Source: Chromatiales bacterium (GTDB taxonomy: Bacteria; Pseudomonadota; Gammaproteobacteria; UBA6429; Thiohalophilaceae). Taken from it: a DNA stretch of 64,000 nucleotides. A program made the translations under genes and the position numbers. Every line of letters begins with the position of its first letter. Positions within the stretch are counted from its first letter, which is position 1. The notes below the pieces were generated by a model that saw only the letters and a program-made list of their open reading frames with translations, searched no databases and was not told the DNA's origin. The stretch is from positions 1-64,000 of the forward strand of contig JALTJZ010000050.1 of the NCBI GenBank assembly GCA_027076325.1, in the 5' to 3' direction. Below are positions 27,885-35,734 of this stretch, piece by piece.

Positions 27885-27960
27885 TCAACACTGAAAAACA
27901 CCTGTTTTTCAGTGTTTCCTCGCAAAGACAGGCAAGGCTAAATTTCGTGGGGTTCCCTCA
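27885..27960 (+). repeat. Dispersed 76-bp hairpin repeat, copy 1
   Basis: It contains a strong hairpin ACACTGAAAAACA / TGTTTTTCAGTGT, then TTTCCTCGCAA, a CTAAATTTCG block and GGGGTTCCCTCA. A second copy lies inverted at 53564-53639 with the same order of blocks and high identity. It is followed directly by the terminal-repeat element at 27961. Confidence 0.8.
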
Positions 27961-28123
27961 GGGACAGAGTAATTGATTTTAGGATTTAACGGATGCGTGT
28001 TTTATACTGCATTTTATTAATCATTCGGGAATTGTGCCAAGACTCTTAAACCGGTTTAATAACTTATGCTAACTTATTGATTTTAATAATGATACAACAA
28101 GCATAATCAATTACTCTGACCCC
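27961..28123. mobile_element. MITE-like element with GGGnCAGAGTAATTGATT ends
   Basis: The left end GGGACAGAGTAATTGATT (27961-27978) and the right end, complement of CAATTACTCTGACCCC, (to 28123) are imperfect inverted repeats over about 20 bp. They enclose ~120 bp with no gene of its own. The end sequence is of the type often found beside REP-associated tyrosine transposases (inference). The interior is largely an inverted copy of the slt leader (next entry). Confidence 0.6.
27995..28080 (-). repeat. Inverted copy of the slt leader and first codons
   Basis: The minus-strand sequence aligns with 29335-29420 on the plus strand at well over 80 percent, including TTGGCACAATTCC, GAATGATTAATAAAATGCAG and the start codon of slt. 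In this copy the frame reads MINKMQYKTRIR and then stops, so it is a dead fragment. Confidence 0.88.
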
Positions 28124-28133
28124 ATTAATTCTT

Positions 28134-28448
28134 TTAGACAGAATCAATTCCAAAACCAACTACATATAAATATGAAGAAATAGCATAAAATATAAATCCT
28201 AAAGCTATATTGGCTAACAAGTAAATAATTTTATAAAATATTTTATCTATATATTTTATTGAACAAATAATAAAACACCCACCAATCAATGCGGCCAATA
28301 CTATAGCGGTAAGCCAAATGTACTCATTAAGTCCAGTATAATAAAAGCCACCATTTATAATTCGGATGTAATAATCAACTGAGAAAGTGATTAAAATAAT
28401 GAAAATATATGCACTCCAAGCATATAGTAAATTTGATTTATAGCTCAT
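28134..28448 (-). CDS. Small three-helix membrane protein, possible immunity protein
   Basis: 104 residues with three predicted membrane helices (around residues 9-26, 43-64 and 74-96). AAGGTGG sits ahead of the ATG. GC is very low compared with the housekeeping genes around it, a sign of transfer. It lies directly downstream (12 bp) of the broken toxin-like gene, the position expected of a cognate immunity protein. I do not recognise the family, so the immunity role is only an inference from position and topology. Confidence 0.6.
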   Translation of the reverse strand: MSYKSNLLYAWSAYIFIILITFSVDYYIRIINGGFYYTGLNEYIWLTAIVLAALIGGCFIICSIKYIDKIFYKIIYLLANIALGFIFYAISSYLYVVGFGIDSV

Positions 28449-28460
28449 AATGCCACCTTC

Positions 28461-29056
28461 TTAATTTATTTTTTGTCTTGGTTTTGATGGACAAACGGGC
28501 ATAAAATATGTCTTCGGTATTCTTTTTTTGTTTGAAATATCAAATCCTTTTAAATCGCTTTGTACTACTCCCCCAGCCAATTCTATGACTGTTTGAGCCC
28601 AGCTATTACTATTAAAACCAAACCCAGCAGAAGGGTAAGCTATTTTATCTGTGAGTTGATTTAGTGAATAATCATTTACAATTCTAAGAATTTTTACTAC
28701 TGCAATTTTTTCATTGGTATTAGGGAAAGTAACTTTTATTATTTCAGTATCAAAATCGGATTTAAAGAAATGCACTCTTTTTTATCAAAGTATTCTAGCG
28801 TCGCTTCATAATCGCTTTTTTCAAAATACATGGCTTCTAAGTTTCCCCGACTATGCGCTCCAATTACATAGCCTAACTTTCCATTACCTAAATTTTTTGG
28901 GGCTATTATTTTACCGCCAAGCATTCCATTTGGATGGGGTGAAGACAATTTATCTATGATTATGAATTGATGTGTTCCTATTGGTACTATACCAGCTAAG
29001 TCTCTAGCAGCTATGTAAACAGATATTGAATTCTCCCTTTTTTATTATGTAATCCT
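28461..29056 (-). pseudogene. Broken C-terminal tip of a polymorphic-toxin-like protein
   Basis: On the minus strand the frame enters from an IS3 end at 29057 and reads NSISVYIAARDLAGIVPIGT, then THQFIIIDKLSSPHPNG. It continues to about 28780 and then shifts at a run of six T (28778-28783). One extra base there would join it to VHFFKSDFDTEIIKVTF, then NSNSWAQTVIELAGGVV and a stop at 28461. There is no N-terminus. The style (short domain after a lost carrier, a His and a NSNSWA motif, low GC, downstream small membrane gene) suggests the tip of an RHS or contact-dependent toxin. Fold and activity are unknown. Confidence 0.6.
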
Positions 29057-29200
29057 ATCCACGAAAAGTGGACACCTTATTTAAGCACATAGCACATAAT
29101 AATTTTCTTCATGCTGAGTCGGTGATCTGTATCCCAGTGAAGAGTGTCTTCCTATGCGATTGTAAAATACTTCAATATACTCAAAAAGGCCACTATCAAT
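29057..29200 (-). pseudogene. 3' remnant of an IS3-family transposase (OrfB) with IS end
   Basis: The minus strand reads [20 protein letters not shown], then [11 protein letters not shown] and a stop at 29081. This is the standard end of IS3-family OrfB (FYNRxRRHSxLGYxSP). It is followed by GGTGTCCACTTTTCGTGGAT, which looks like the terminal repeat (29057-29076). The 5' part of the element is missing; the fragment is cut by a GGGGGCAGAGC sequence near 29200. Confidence 0.85.
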
Positions 29201-29270
29201 TGCTCTGCCCCCTTTAAAAACCAACAAAAGAGTCAAGGTTGTGACTCACTCTACAAATAACACTTCATCT

Positions 29271-29342
29271 ATGCGTAGGCCATGCCGATATGCTAATGTT
29301 AAAGCAGTGTATAGGCTGATTGTATCATTTCAAATTCAATAA
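29271..29342 (+). pseudogene. N-terminal stub of a REP-associated (Y1) transposase
   Basis: A 23-codon frame MRRPCRYANVKAVYRLIV resembles the family start MARPLRIE...GALYHV: M-x-R-P-x-R at the start and A-x-Y a few residues later. It ends at a stop at 29340. It lies beside GGGGGCAGAGC-type sequence typical of such elements. The resemblance is short and the call is tentative. The rest of the 29057-29395 gap holds the slt leader. Confidence 0.4.
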
Positions 29343-29395
29343 CTTAGCACAAATTACTTATAAACCAGTTTAAGGATCTTTGGCACAATTCCTGA

Positions 29396-31447
29396 ATGAT
29401 TAATAAAATGCAGTGTAAAACGCTCAAAAACCCGCAAATATTGACACTATCTAGTGTGCTTTCGCGGGCGCTGCTTTTGGCTCTTTTGCTGCTAATAACT
29501 CTTTCTGCACCGGCTTTTGCTTATTCAGATGCCCAAAAAATCCTCACGCAGCGCTACCAGTATGAAGCGGCACAGCGCGCTTTGCGCCGCGGCCATATTA
29601 AAACCTATCGTCGTTTAGAACAGCAGCTTCGATCTTACCCACTGCATTCTTATTTAAAACTCAATGAATATACGCGTGGTCTGGCTCGCCTGCCCGCAAG
29701 TAAAATCAAGGATTTTATCAATGAAAATGCCGGTACCCCTGTTTCTATTCGGCTACGCCACCGCTGGCTTAATAGCCTGGCACGCCGCGGCCACTGGCAA
29801 ATGTTTATTAATAATTATTACCCGAATAATGACCGGCGCATGCAGTGTTATTTTGCCAAAGCGCTACTCAAAACCAAACAAGCGGACAGTGCCTATGCCG
29901 TGCTTGAAGGACTTTGGCTAACCAATAAGTCCCTGCCCAGGCAATGCGACGCCCCTATTACCCAATGGTACAAGTCGGGGCAGCTTAGCAATTCACTTAT
30001 CTGGCAGCGTATCCATCTTACAATGCGTGCCGGACGTGCAAGACTGGCACGTTACCTGGCACGCAATTATTTACCCAAAAATGAGCGCTTTTGGGTAAAT
30101 ATGTGGTCAAAAATTCGGCGTAACCCTGATTACATCATCACAGCCCACGCGTATTTTCCTGAAAAAGCACGCCCCAAAATGCTACGCTGGATGATGGCTG
30201 ATGGTTTATCACGTCTGGCACGAAAAAATCCCACTCAGGCTGCCCAACTCTGGCAAGAGTTCGAACCGGCTTACAGTTTTAAACCTGAAGAACGCGAACG
30301 TATTTTACGTCGCCTATCCATTGCCTTACTTAAAGAAAACACCGACGAAGCACGCGACTGGATGGCAAAACTGAACATTAACCTTGTTGATGACAAACTC
30401 AGCCGCTGGCATGTGATGACGGCCATTCGCGATCAGGACTGGGCATCGGCACTCGACTGGATTAACCGGCTGTCGCCCGAATTGCAGCAAAAACCGAAAT
30501 GGTTTTACTGGCGCGCCCGTGCACTGGAAGCCGTTGGCGAGCTCGATGAAGCGCGCAGTTATTATCTGGTCAATACCGACTCGCGTAATTATTACGGCTT
30601 TTTAGCTGCTGATCGTATTGGCCAGGTCTATCGGCTCAGCCATCGCCCCGTTAACTACAGCACTAAAGCAATGGATAAACTTGAAAAAATTCCGGCCATT
30701 CTGCGTGCTCGTGAACTGCTGGCGTTAAAACGTGCGGCCGATGCGCGGCGTGAATGGAACTATGCGGTTGCCCGCATGAGCTACCCGCAAATGTTAACCG
30801 CTGCCCGACTGGCCTCTGAATGGCAATGGCCTGACCGGGCCATTCAAACGCTGGCACAGGCCAAGTACTGGGATGATCTCGAGCTACGTTTTCCGCTCAC
30901 CCATCAGGCATTAGTGATCAACCAGGCACAAAAACAAAACATTAACCCGGCCTGGGCCTTTGCGGTAATACGCCAGGAAAGTGCCTTTACACCGGATGCA
31001 AAATCCCATGCCGGTGCACTGGGCTTAATGCAACTGATGCCAAGAACGGCACGACAGGTTGCACGCCAACTGCGCGTACGCATGCGCAGCACCCGCAAAG
31101 CCTTGCTTAATATCAATACCAACGTACGGCTTGGCGTGAGCTATTTAAAACGTGTTTCTGACCGTTACAACGGCCATCCTGTGCTAGCAACGGCCGCTTA
31201 CAATGCAGGTAGCTCGCGGGTAAAATCGTGGCTACCAGAAGCTGGCACACACGTACCGGCCGACCTCTGGGTTGAAATGGTGCCGTTTAATGAAACCCGC
31301 AATTACCTTAAGCGAGTACTTACTTACACTGTGATTTATGAAAAACGTCTGGGGCTGCCTTCATCCACGCTGCTCGAGCGCATGCAGCCCATTGCCCATG
31401 ACCTGACAATTGCTAAACAACGCGCCAGTCAAATCCCGGCCTCTTAA
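29396..31447 (+). CDS. slt: Soluble lytic murein transglycosylase Slt70
   Basis: An exolytic peptidoglycan transglycosylase of the periplasm. 683 residues: signal peptide (hydrophobic core about 24-40, cut near AFA-YSD), a long all-alpha superhelical U/L domain, then the SLT catalytic domain. The catalytic Glu is Glu528 in VIRQESAFTPDAKSHAGALG, followed by LMQLMPRTAR and AAYNAGSSRVKSWLP. Length is close to E. coli Slt70 precursor (645). The leader and first codons were copied in inverted form at 27995-28080. Confidence 0.95.
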   Translation: MINKMQCKTLKNPQILTLSSVLSRALLLALLLLITLSAPAFAYSDAQKILTQRYQYEAAQRALRRGHIKTYRRLEQQLRSYPLHSYLKLNEYTRGLARLPASKIKDFINENAGTPVSIRLRHRWLNSLARRGHWQMFINNYYPNNDRRMQCYFAKALLKTKQADSAYAVLEGLWLTNKSLPRQCDAPITQWYKSGQLSNSLIWQRIHLTMRAGRARLARYLARNYLPKNERFWVNMWSKIRRNPDYIITAHAYFPEKARPKMLRWMMADGLSRLARKNPTQAAQLWQEFEPAYSFKPEERERILRRLSIALLKENTDEARDWMAKLNINLVDDKLSRWHVMTAIRDQDWASALDWINRLSPELQQKPKWFYWRARALEAVGELDEARSYYLVNTDSRNYYGFLAADRIGQVYRLSHRPVNYSTKAMDKLEKIPAILRARELLALKRAADARREWNYAVARMSYPQMLTAARLASEWQWPDRAIQTLAQAKYWDDLELRFPLTHQALVINQAQKQNINPAWAFAVIRQESAFTPDAKSHAGALGLMQLMPRTARQVARQLRVRMRSTRKALLNINTNVRLGVSYLKRVSDRYNGHPVLATAAYNAGSSRVKSWLPEAGTHVPADLWVEMVPFNETRNYLKRVLTYTVIYEKRLGLPSSTLLERMQPIAHDLTIAKQRASQIPAS

Positions 31448-31635
31448 GCCGACCAATTCACATAACCCGACATCATTGGTAACTATTGCACCAATACCGT
31501 ATCTGGCTCACAAAAATAAATTTAAATTTTCGGGAATTTGGTCGATACTTAATGTACTAATGTTACACCACCGACGTTTTAGTTGACCTGTCAGCTTCAA
31601 TCGCCACCACCCATTCTCATCATTTGGAGGTTATA

Positions 31636-31806
31636 ATGATGTTGTTTTTTGTAATCGGCCTTATTGCCAGCACCGCTATCGGCTATGTACTTTTTAAACT
31701 GGGTTTCCACCTGGGTAACCAAATGAGCCAGACTCAGCATATTCGAGACCACCTTGAGGAAACACGCCCACAACGGCAAACAATGGATCCCCAGCAGTTA
31801 GGCTAA
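31636..31806 (+). CDS. Small single-helix membrane protein
   Basis: 56 residues from the ATG at 31636, preceded by GGAGG at 31626-31630, which decides the start against an upstream in-frame TTG. One N-terminal membrane helix (about residues 2-22, FFVIGLIASTAIGYVLF) is followed by a polar tail. Function is unknown; it is a typical small bitopic protein. Confidence 0.7.
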   Translation: MMLFFVIGLIASTAIGYVLFKLGFHLGNQMSQTQHIRDHLEETRPQRQTMDPQQLG

Positions 31807-31862
31807 ACGCATCCAATAACAGGGTGCGCCCCACATCCTGCCCAATAAAATAGACAGTCTCA

Positions 31863-32594
31863 TCACCACATTTTCCGTATTTTGTTTTTCTCTTTGTCCA
31901 TTTGAGTGCCCATTAAACGCTCCCATAGCTGAATACCCGCGTAGCGCTCAACCTCACCGGCCGAAACCTGAAAATCTTGCAATGGTTTATCGGTTTCTTC
32001 ATGCGGAATAATGAATGACCACATATTTAGTGCGCCACGGTTATTCTCGACCAGTATCGATTTAAAATAAGCATGCGGAATGGGAATGGACACCCCATTG
32101 CCATCTTCCGTACCAATGCTCTGGACGGGCTTAATAAAGTCAAAAATAGGCCCACTAATCACATAGGTTTCAAATATTTTAGCTTTGGCATCGAGGCGCC
32201 GGACTTCAGCCTCCAGATCTTTCCAGATTTTGCCATTAAAGCCCGGTAGTTGGGGCGACATATTCGACAACAAAAACGTTTCACTGTTTTGTAGTTGTGT
32301 TTCAAGTTTGTCGGCACTGGCAACAAGATGGCCACGATCAAACCCTGAGCCAACATAATCGACCAGATCGGCACGAAACATCTCCGGTATCCTAAAATCC
32401 GGTCGAAAATTATTAATGCGCTTCACTTCGTCAGGATCAACATACTTTCTGTCGGGGCTCATAATTTCAAGCGCCCATTTCGCCTGCCTGAAATAATAGG
32501 AATAACCAACAAGGTAGTATCGATTGAATAAAATCTGATCGGCAGCGGGAATGCCGTAACGCGTCTCACGCCTTAAACTGGGGATTTCTGCCAT
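31863..32594 (-). CDS. DNA/RNA non-specific endonuclease (NUC family)
   Basis: A beta-beta-alpha metal nuclease of 243 residues. The catalytic DRGH is at residues 86-89 with His89 as the base. The metal-binding region NMSPQLPGFN follows, with Asn111/Asn120, and then W124 and E128. Secreted members of the family have a signal peptide; none is visible here (start MAEIPSLRRETRYG), so it may stay in the cell or leave by another route. No inhibitor gene is adjacent. Confidence 0.9.
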   Translation of the reverse strand: MAEIPSLRRETRYGIPAADQILFNRYYLVGYSYYFRQAKWALEIMSPDRKYVDPDEVKRINNFRPDFRIPEMFRADLVDYVGSGFDRGHLVASADKLETQLQNSETFLLSNMSPQLPGFNGKIWKDLEAEVRRLDAKAKIFETYVISGPIFDFIKPVQSIGTEDGNGVSIPIPHAYFKSILVENNRGALNMWSFIIPHEETDKPLQDFQVSAGEVERYAGIQLWERLMGTQMDKEKNKIRKMW

Positions 32595-32867
32595 ACACTG
32601 TTGTCCTTAATTTGTCGTTACCATTAGATAAGAGCGGTTCGTTTACTTTAACAAAATGCGCTGGCCGCAAAAGGCAATAGTTAACACCCAGTTAGCGAAA
32701 AATGACCGATTAGGCCATACACCTGCCAGCGGTGGTTAAAAATACTGCAAACCCGCCAAATTTGGCCTTTAAGGGACAAATTCGGTCAAAATAGCGTATT
32801 TTTGGGTATTTCATAGGGTATACCATATAAAAATTCAATAACTTACGGCATTGTTATGATAGTTTAC
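32595..32867. other. Gap upstream of the small-peptide unit
   Basis: I see no gene here. It includes a perfect 12-bp palindrome GCCAAATTTGGC at 32755-32766, a possible operator between the nuclease gene and the peptide promoter. Confidence 0.5.
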
Positions 32868-32896
32868 TTGAATTAAAAGATTTAATTGTCTAATAT
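32868..32896 (+). promoter_or_regulatory. Sigma-70 promoter of the 29-residue peptide unit
   Basis: TTGAAT (32868-32873), 17 bp, TAATAT (32891-32896). Five of six positions match the consensus in the -35 and five of six in the -10, with the ideal spacing. A start point near 32903 would give a ~37-nt leader. Confidence 0.8.
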
Positions 32897-32939
32897 TACT
32901 TTTGTGACAACACTTAAAACAAAAAGTGGGAGCCAGACA

Positions 32940-33029
32940 ATGAACGATGAATTACCAACCTATGAAGTCGAAGAAATCAGTTTAGAAGAAGCCGTTGAAA
33001 TTCTCGCAAGTGATTTAAGCCAACCATAA
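32940..33029 (+). CDS. 29-residue acidic peptide
   Basis: ATG at 32940 to TAA at 33027. The sequence starts MNDELPTYEVEEISLEEAVE and ends SDLSQP. It is very acidic, with ten Glu/Asp and no Lys or Arg, and could form one amphipathic helix after residue 12. TGGGAG at 32927-32932 is well placed (7 nt from the ATG). It has its own promoter and terminator, so it is not a leader of a longer gene. No family is known to me. Confidence 0.7.
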   Translation: MNDELPTYEVEEISLEEAVEILASDLSQP

Positions 33030-33092
33030 TAATAAACGGACACCTCCCGTGTTTTCCTTTTCTCCCCTGACGATGGAAAACCAAAACTTAAA

Positions 33093-33121
33093 AAGCCTGA
33101 CATTTGTCAGGCTTCTTTTTT
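33093..33121. terminator. Terminator shared by the peptide unit and rsd
   Basis: AAGCCTGAC (33093-33101) pairs with GTCAGGCTT (33106-33114), followed by TCTTTTTT on the plus strand. On the minus strand the stem is followed by TTTTTAAG. It serves the peptide gene and, in the other direction, the Rsd gene ending at 33146. Confidence 0.88.
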
Positions 33122-33145
33122 ATAGAACATGCTTTTAGAAAAAAT

Positions 33146-33595
33146 TTAGCGTTTCCCCAGCAACAAGGAAATAAGTTGATCTTCAAGCAAAATTCTATCA
33201 GCTAACACTTCTCCAAGCTGTGACAAGTCGTCGGCCAGTTCACTCAGATTATTGCAATGGTCGGAACAATCGTATTTTTCATTAAAAGCCAGAATAACTT
33301 TTGTCATATCTGCAATTTGAGGGTAAACATTAGCAGCAACCTCTTTAATGTCATTTCGCCGCTCGGTACCTTCATCAATAAACCGATAAAGCTGAAAATG
33401 CGCACTTGCAGTGTAATCAACGATAGCCTCGCAAAATTCTTGCAGCATTAACTGGCTTTCGCGATCCGGTGTAAACGGCCGCATCTCGGCTAATTGATTA
33501 AAAAGCGTCAGTGTTTCTTTGCGCGTTTCTAATAATGTATGAAGTTGTGATTGTGATTCACTACGACGTTCTTGACTTGCTTCCAGCGTACCCAA
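33146..33595 (-). CDS. rsd: Rsd/AlgQ family regulator of sigma-70
   Basis: 149 residues, all-helical. FCEAIVDYTASAHFQLYRFI aligns with FCQSLVDYLSAGHFSIYERI of E. coli Rsd, and the C-terminal LGEVLADRILLEDQLISLL with IGEALEARFVLEDKLILLV. Rsd binds region 4 of RpoD and reduces its use in stationary phase. The start is a TTG at 33595 with AAGGGG upstream; no nearby ATG exists. It is a single gene. Confidence 0.88.
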   Translation of the reverse strand: MGTLEASQERRSESQSQLHTLLETRKETLTLFNQLAEMRPFTPDRESQLMLQEFCEAIVDYTASAHFQLYRFIDEGTERRNDIKEVAANVYPQIADMTKVILAFNEKYDCSDHCNNLSELADDLSQLGEVLADRILLEDQLISLLLGKR

Positions 33596-33702
33596 CGTGT
33601 ATCCCCTTAAAATTCAATGCACTAGATATTATTTCTGCTAACTATGCCCTGAATATAGCCACTCTAGCAAGTACTTTTTACAGCAAATTAACCGACAATT
33701 GG

Positions 33703-33909
33703 CTAGGCAATTTCTACCTGCACAGCATGCCAGCCTTTTGGGCCTTCCTCAGCTTCATAAGTCACACTTTGGCCTTCCTTTAAACTTTTGTAACCTTCTG
33801 ATTTAATAGTAGAAAAATGCACAAAAATATCCATATCACCATCATCGGGGGAAATAAAACCAAATCCTTTGCTATTATTAAACCATTTAACTTTTCCCGA
33901 AATCATCAC
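33703..33909 (-). CDS. Cold-shock-domain protein
   Basis: 68 residues, a single CSD. RNA-binding motifs KGFGFI (RNP1) and DIFVHF (RNP2) are present, with the usual GKVKWFN start. It binds single-stranded nucleic acid and may act as an RNA chaperone. Its start (ATG 33909 or 33906) is preceded by AAGAAGG. There is a 229-bp gap to the divergent trhP, long enough for the kind of structured 5' UTR seen in cspA genes. Confidence 0.95.
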   Translation of the reverse strand: MMISGKVKWFNNSKGFGFISPDDGDMDIFVHFSTIKSEGYKSLKEGQSVTYEAEEGPKGWHAVQVEIA

Positions 33910-34138
33910 ACTATAACCTTCTTAATTTTATTTTTGAGTTTTAGAATTGTTTAAGTAAAAAGTATACCGTTTATAAATGATGAAAAAGCTAACCTGTTCA
34001 CACTTTAAATTGCCCGTAGAAAAGCAGGGGATATATAAATATTCATCATTCCTGCCCTGAATCCGCTTAAAATTACGATATAATACAAAGATCAACCTAA
34101 CTCATACCTTTAACATCCAACGCAAACGACTAAACATA

Positions 34139-35500
34139 ATGAAACGCCCTGAATTACTCTTGCCCGCCGGTACCCTTAAAAATTTAACCTATGCGTTTGC
34201 TTATGGTGCCGATGCAGTCTATGCCGGTCAGCCACGCTACAGTTTGCGGGTTCGCAATAATGACTTTCAATTAGACAATCTGGCCAAAGGTATCGAGCAT
34301 GCACACAACTTAAATAAAAAATTCTTTGTCGCCAGCAATTTAATGCCACACAACAGCAAAATTAAAACCTATATGAAAGACATGGAGCCGGTCATTGCAC
34401 TCAAGCCCGATGCACTCATTATGGCCGACCCTGGTTTGATTATGATGGTGCGTGAACGCTGGCCGGACGTGCCCGTACATCTGTCGGTGCAGGCGAATAC
34501 GGTAAACTATGCTGCGGTCAAGTTCTGGCAGTCGCTGGGGCTGGAACGGATTATTTTATCGCGTGAACTTTCGCTGGGAGAAATTGAAGAAATCCGCCAG
34601 CAATGCCCGGATATTGAACTGGAAGTGTTTGTTCACGGCGCGCTCTGTATTGCCTACTCCGGCCGCTGTTTGTTATCGGGTTACTTCAACCACCGCGATC
34701 CCAACCAGGGGACCTGCACCAATGCCTGCCGCTGGGAATACGATGTGCAGCCAGCAGAAGAAAATATTATGGGCGACATACAAAAAACCACCCCGGAGAA
34801 AATACAGTTCGATGCGATGGCGGCGATTAAAAAACCACCCGAGGCCTTTGCAGAAAAAGAACCACGCCACCCGCTAGCGGATAACGTCTATGTGATTGAA
34901 GAAAAGAACCGCCCCGGCGAGTATATGCCCATCATGGAAGACGAACACGGCACCTATATTATGAACTCCAAAGATCTGCGCGCCATTCAACATATCGAAA
35001 CACTCACTAAAATGGGCATTGATTCATTTAAAATTGAGGGTCGAACTAAATCCCACTACTACGTTGCACGTACCGCGCAACTTTATAGCCAGGCGATAGA
35101 CGATGCCATTGCCGGACGTGAATTTGATGCACAGCTTTATGGCAAACTCGAAAATTTATCCAATCGCGGTTATACCGAAGGCTTTTATCAGCGCCACCCC
35201 AATCAGGACTACCAGAATTACCTTACCGGTGTATCCAAATCAGTCCAACAACAGTTTGTTGGCGAGATAACCGGCTATGACGACCAGCGCCAAATGGCCG
35301 AGGTGGCGATTAAAAATAAACTCTGTGTGGGTGACAGCATTGAAGTGGTTGCACCGCACGGCAATATCTCAATGGTGCTTGAGGAAATGGAAACATTAGA
35401 AGGTGAACCCATCGAACAGGCACTCGGCAGCGGTTATCAGGTACGTTTTACGTTACCCAAAGCCAATTACCAACGCGGCTTAATTGCCAAAAACCTGTAA
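34139..35500 (+). CDS. trhP: tRNA 5-hydroxyuridine modification protein TrhP (U32 family)
   Basis: 453 residues. The N-terminus RPELLLPAGTLKNLTYAFAY is the diagnostic TrhP (YegQ) opening, followed by GADAVYAG. The U32 signature is EVFVHGALCIAYSGRC, and the run of Cys after it (SGRCLLSG, then GTCTNACRW) may bind a [4Fe-4S] cluster. In E. coli it takes part in prephenate-dependent tRNA U34 hydroxylation. It is a single gene. Confidence 0.94.
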   Translation: MKRPELLLPAGTLKNLTYAFAYGADAVYAGQPRYSLRVRNNDFQLDNLAKGIEHAHNLNKKFFVASNLMPHNSKIKTYMKDMEPVIALKPDALIMADPGLIMMVRERWPDVPVHLSVQANTVNYAAVKFWQSLGLERIILSRELSLGEIEEIRQQCPDIELEVFVHGALCIAYSGRCLLSGYFNHRDPNQGTCTNACRWEYDVQPAEENIMGDIQKTTPEKIQFDAMAAIKKPPEAFAEKEPRHPLADNVYVIEEKNRPGEYMPIMEDEHGTYIMNSKDLRAIQHIETLTKMGIDSFKIEGRTKSHYYVARTAQLYSQAIDDAIAGREFDAQLYGKLENLSNRGYTEGFYQRHPNQDYQNYLTGVSKSVQQQFVGEITGYDDQRQMAEVAIKNKLCVGDSIEVVAPHGNISMVLEEMETLEGEPIEQALGSGYQVRFTLPKANYQRGLIAKNL

Positions 35501-35561
35501 TACTACACATAACAGACTCTCTGAAATATTATAAATCTAATCACTACTAACCAGTTAACAT

Positions 35562-35629
35562 TAGGGACTATTGATCTTTCACCTATTGCCTGCTTTTGGC
35601 TAACATCTGGAAGATCAACAACCCCTAGG
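35562..35629. repeat. Imperfect palindrome between trhP and glpK-like gene
   Basis: TAGGGACTATTGATCTTTC (35563-35580) pairs with GGAAGATCAACAACCCCTA (35609-35627), sharing the 8-bp TTGATCTT/AAGATCAA core. No T-run follows, so it is more likely a repeat or an operator than a terminator. The rest of the 234-bp gap is AT-rich without a gene. Confidence 0.55.
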
Positions 35630-35734
35630 ATAGATAGTGAAATCTAATACTCATTTTATTTTTCAAACTGCCGCTATAATATTAAAGGATAATACTTTCC
35701 ACAAAAGCAAACCATAAGGATAACAAGCCACACC

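Noticed and set aside
28714-28959. 81-codon plus-strand frame in the toxin island
   Set aside because: The minus-strand reading makes a coherent (though broken) protein there; this frame has no ribosome site.
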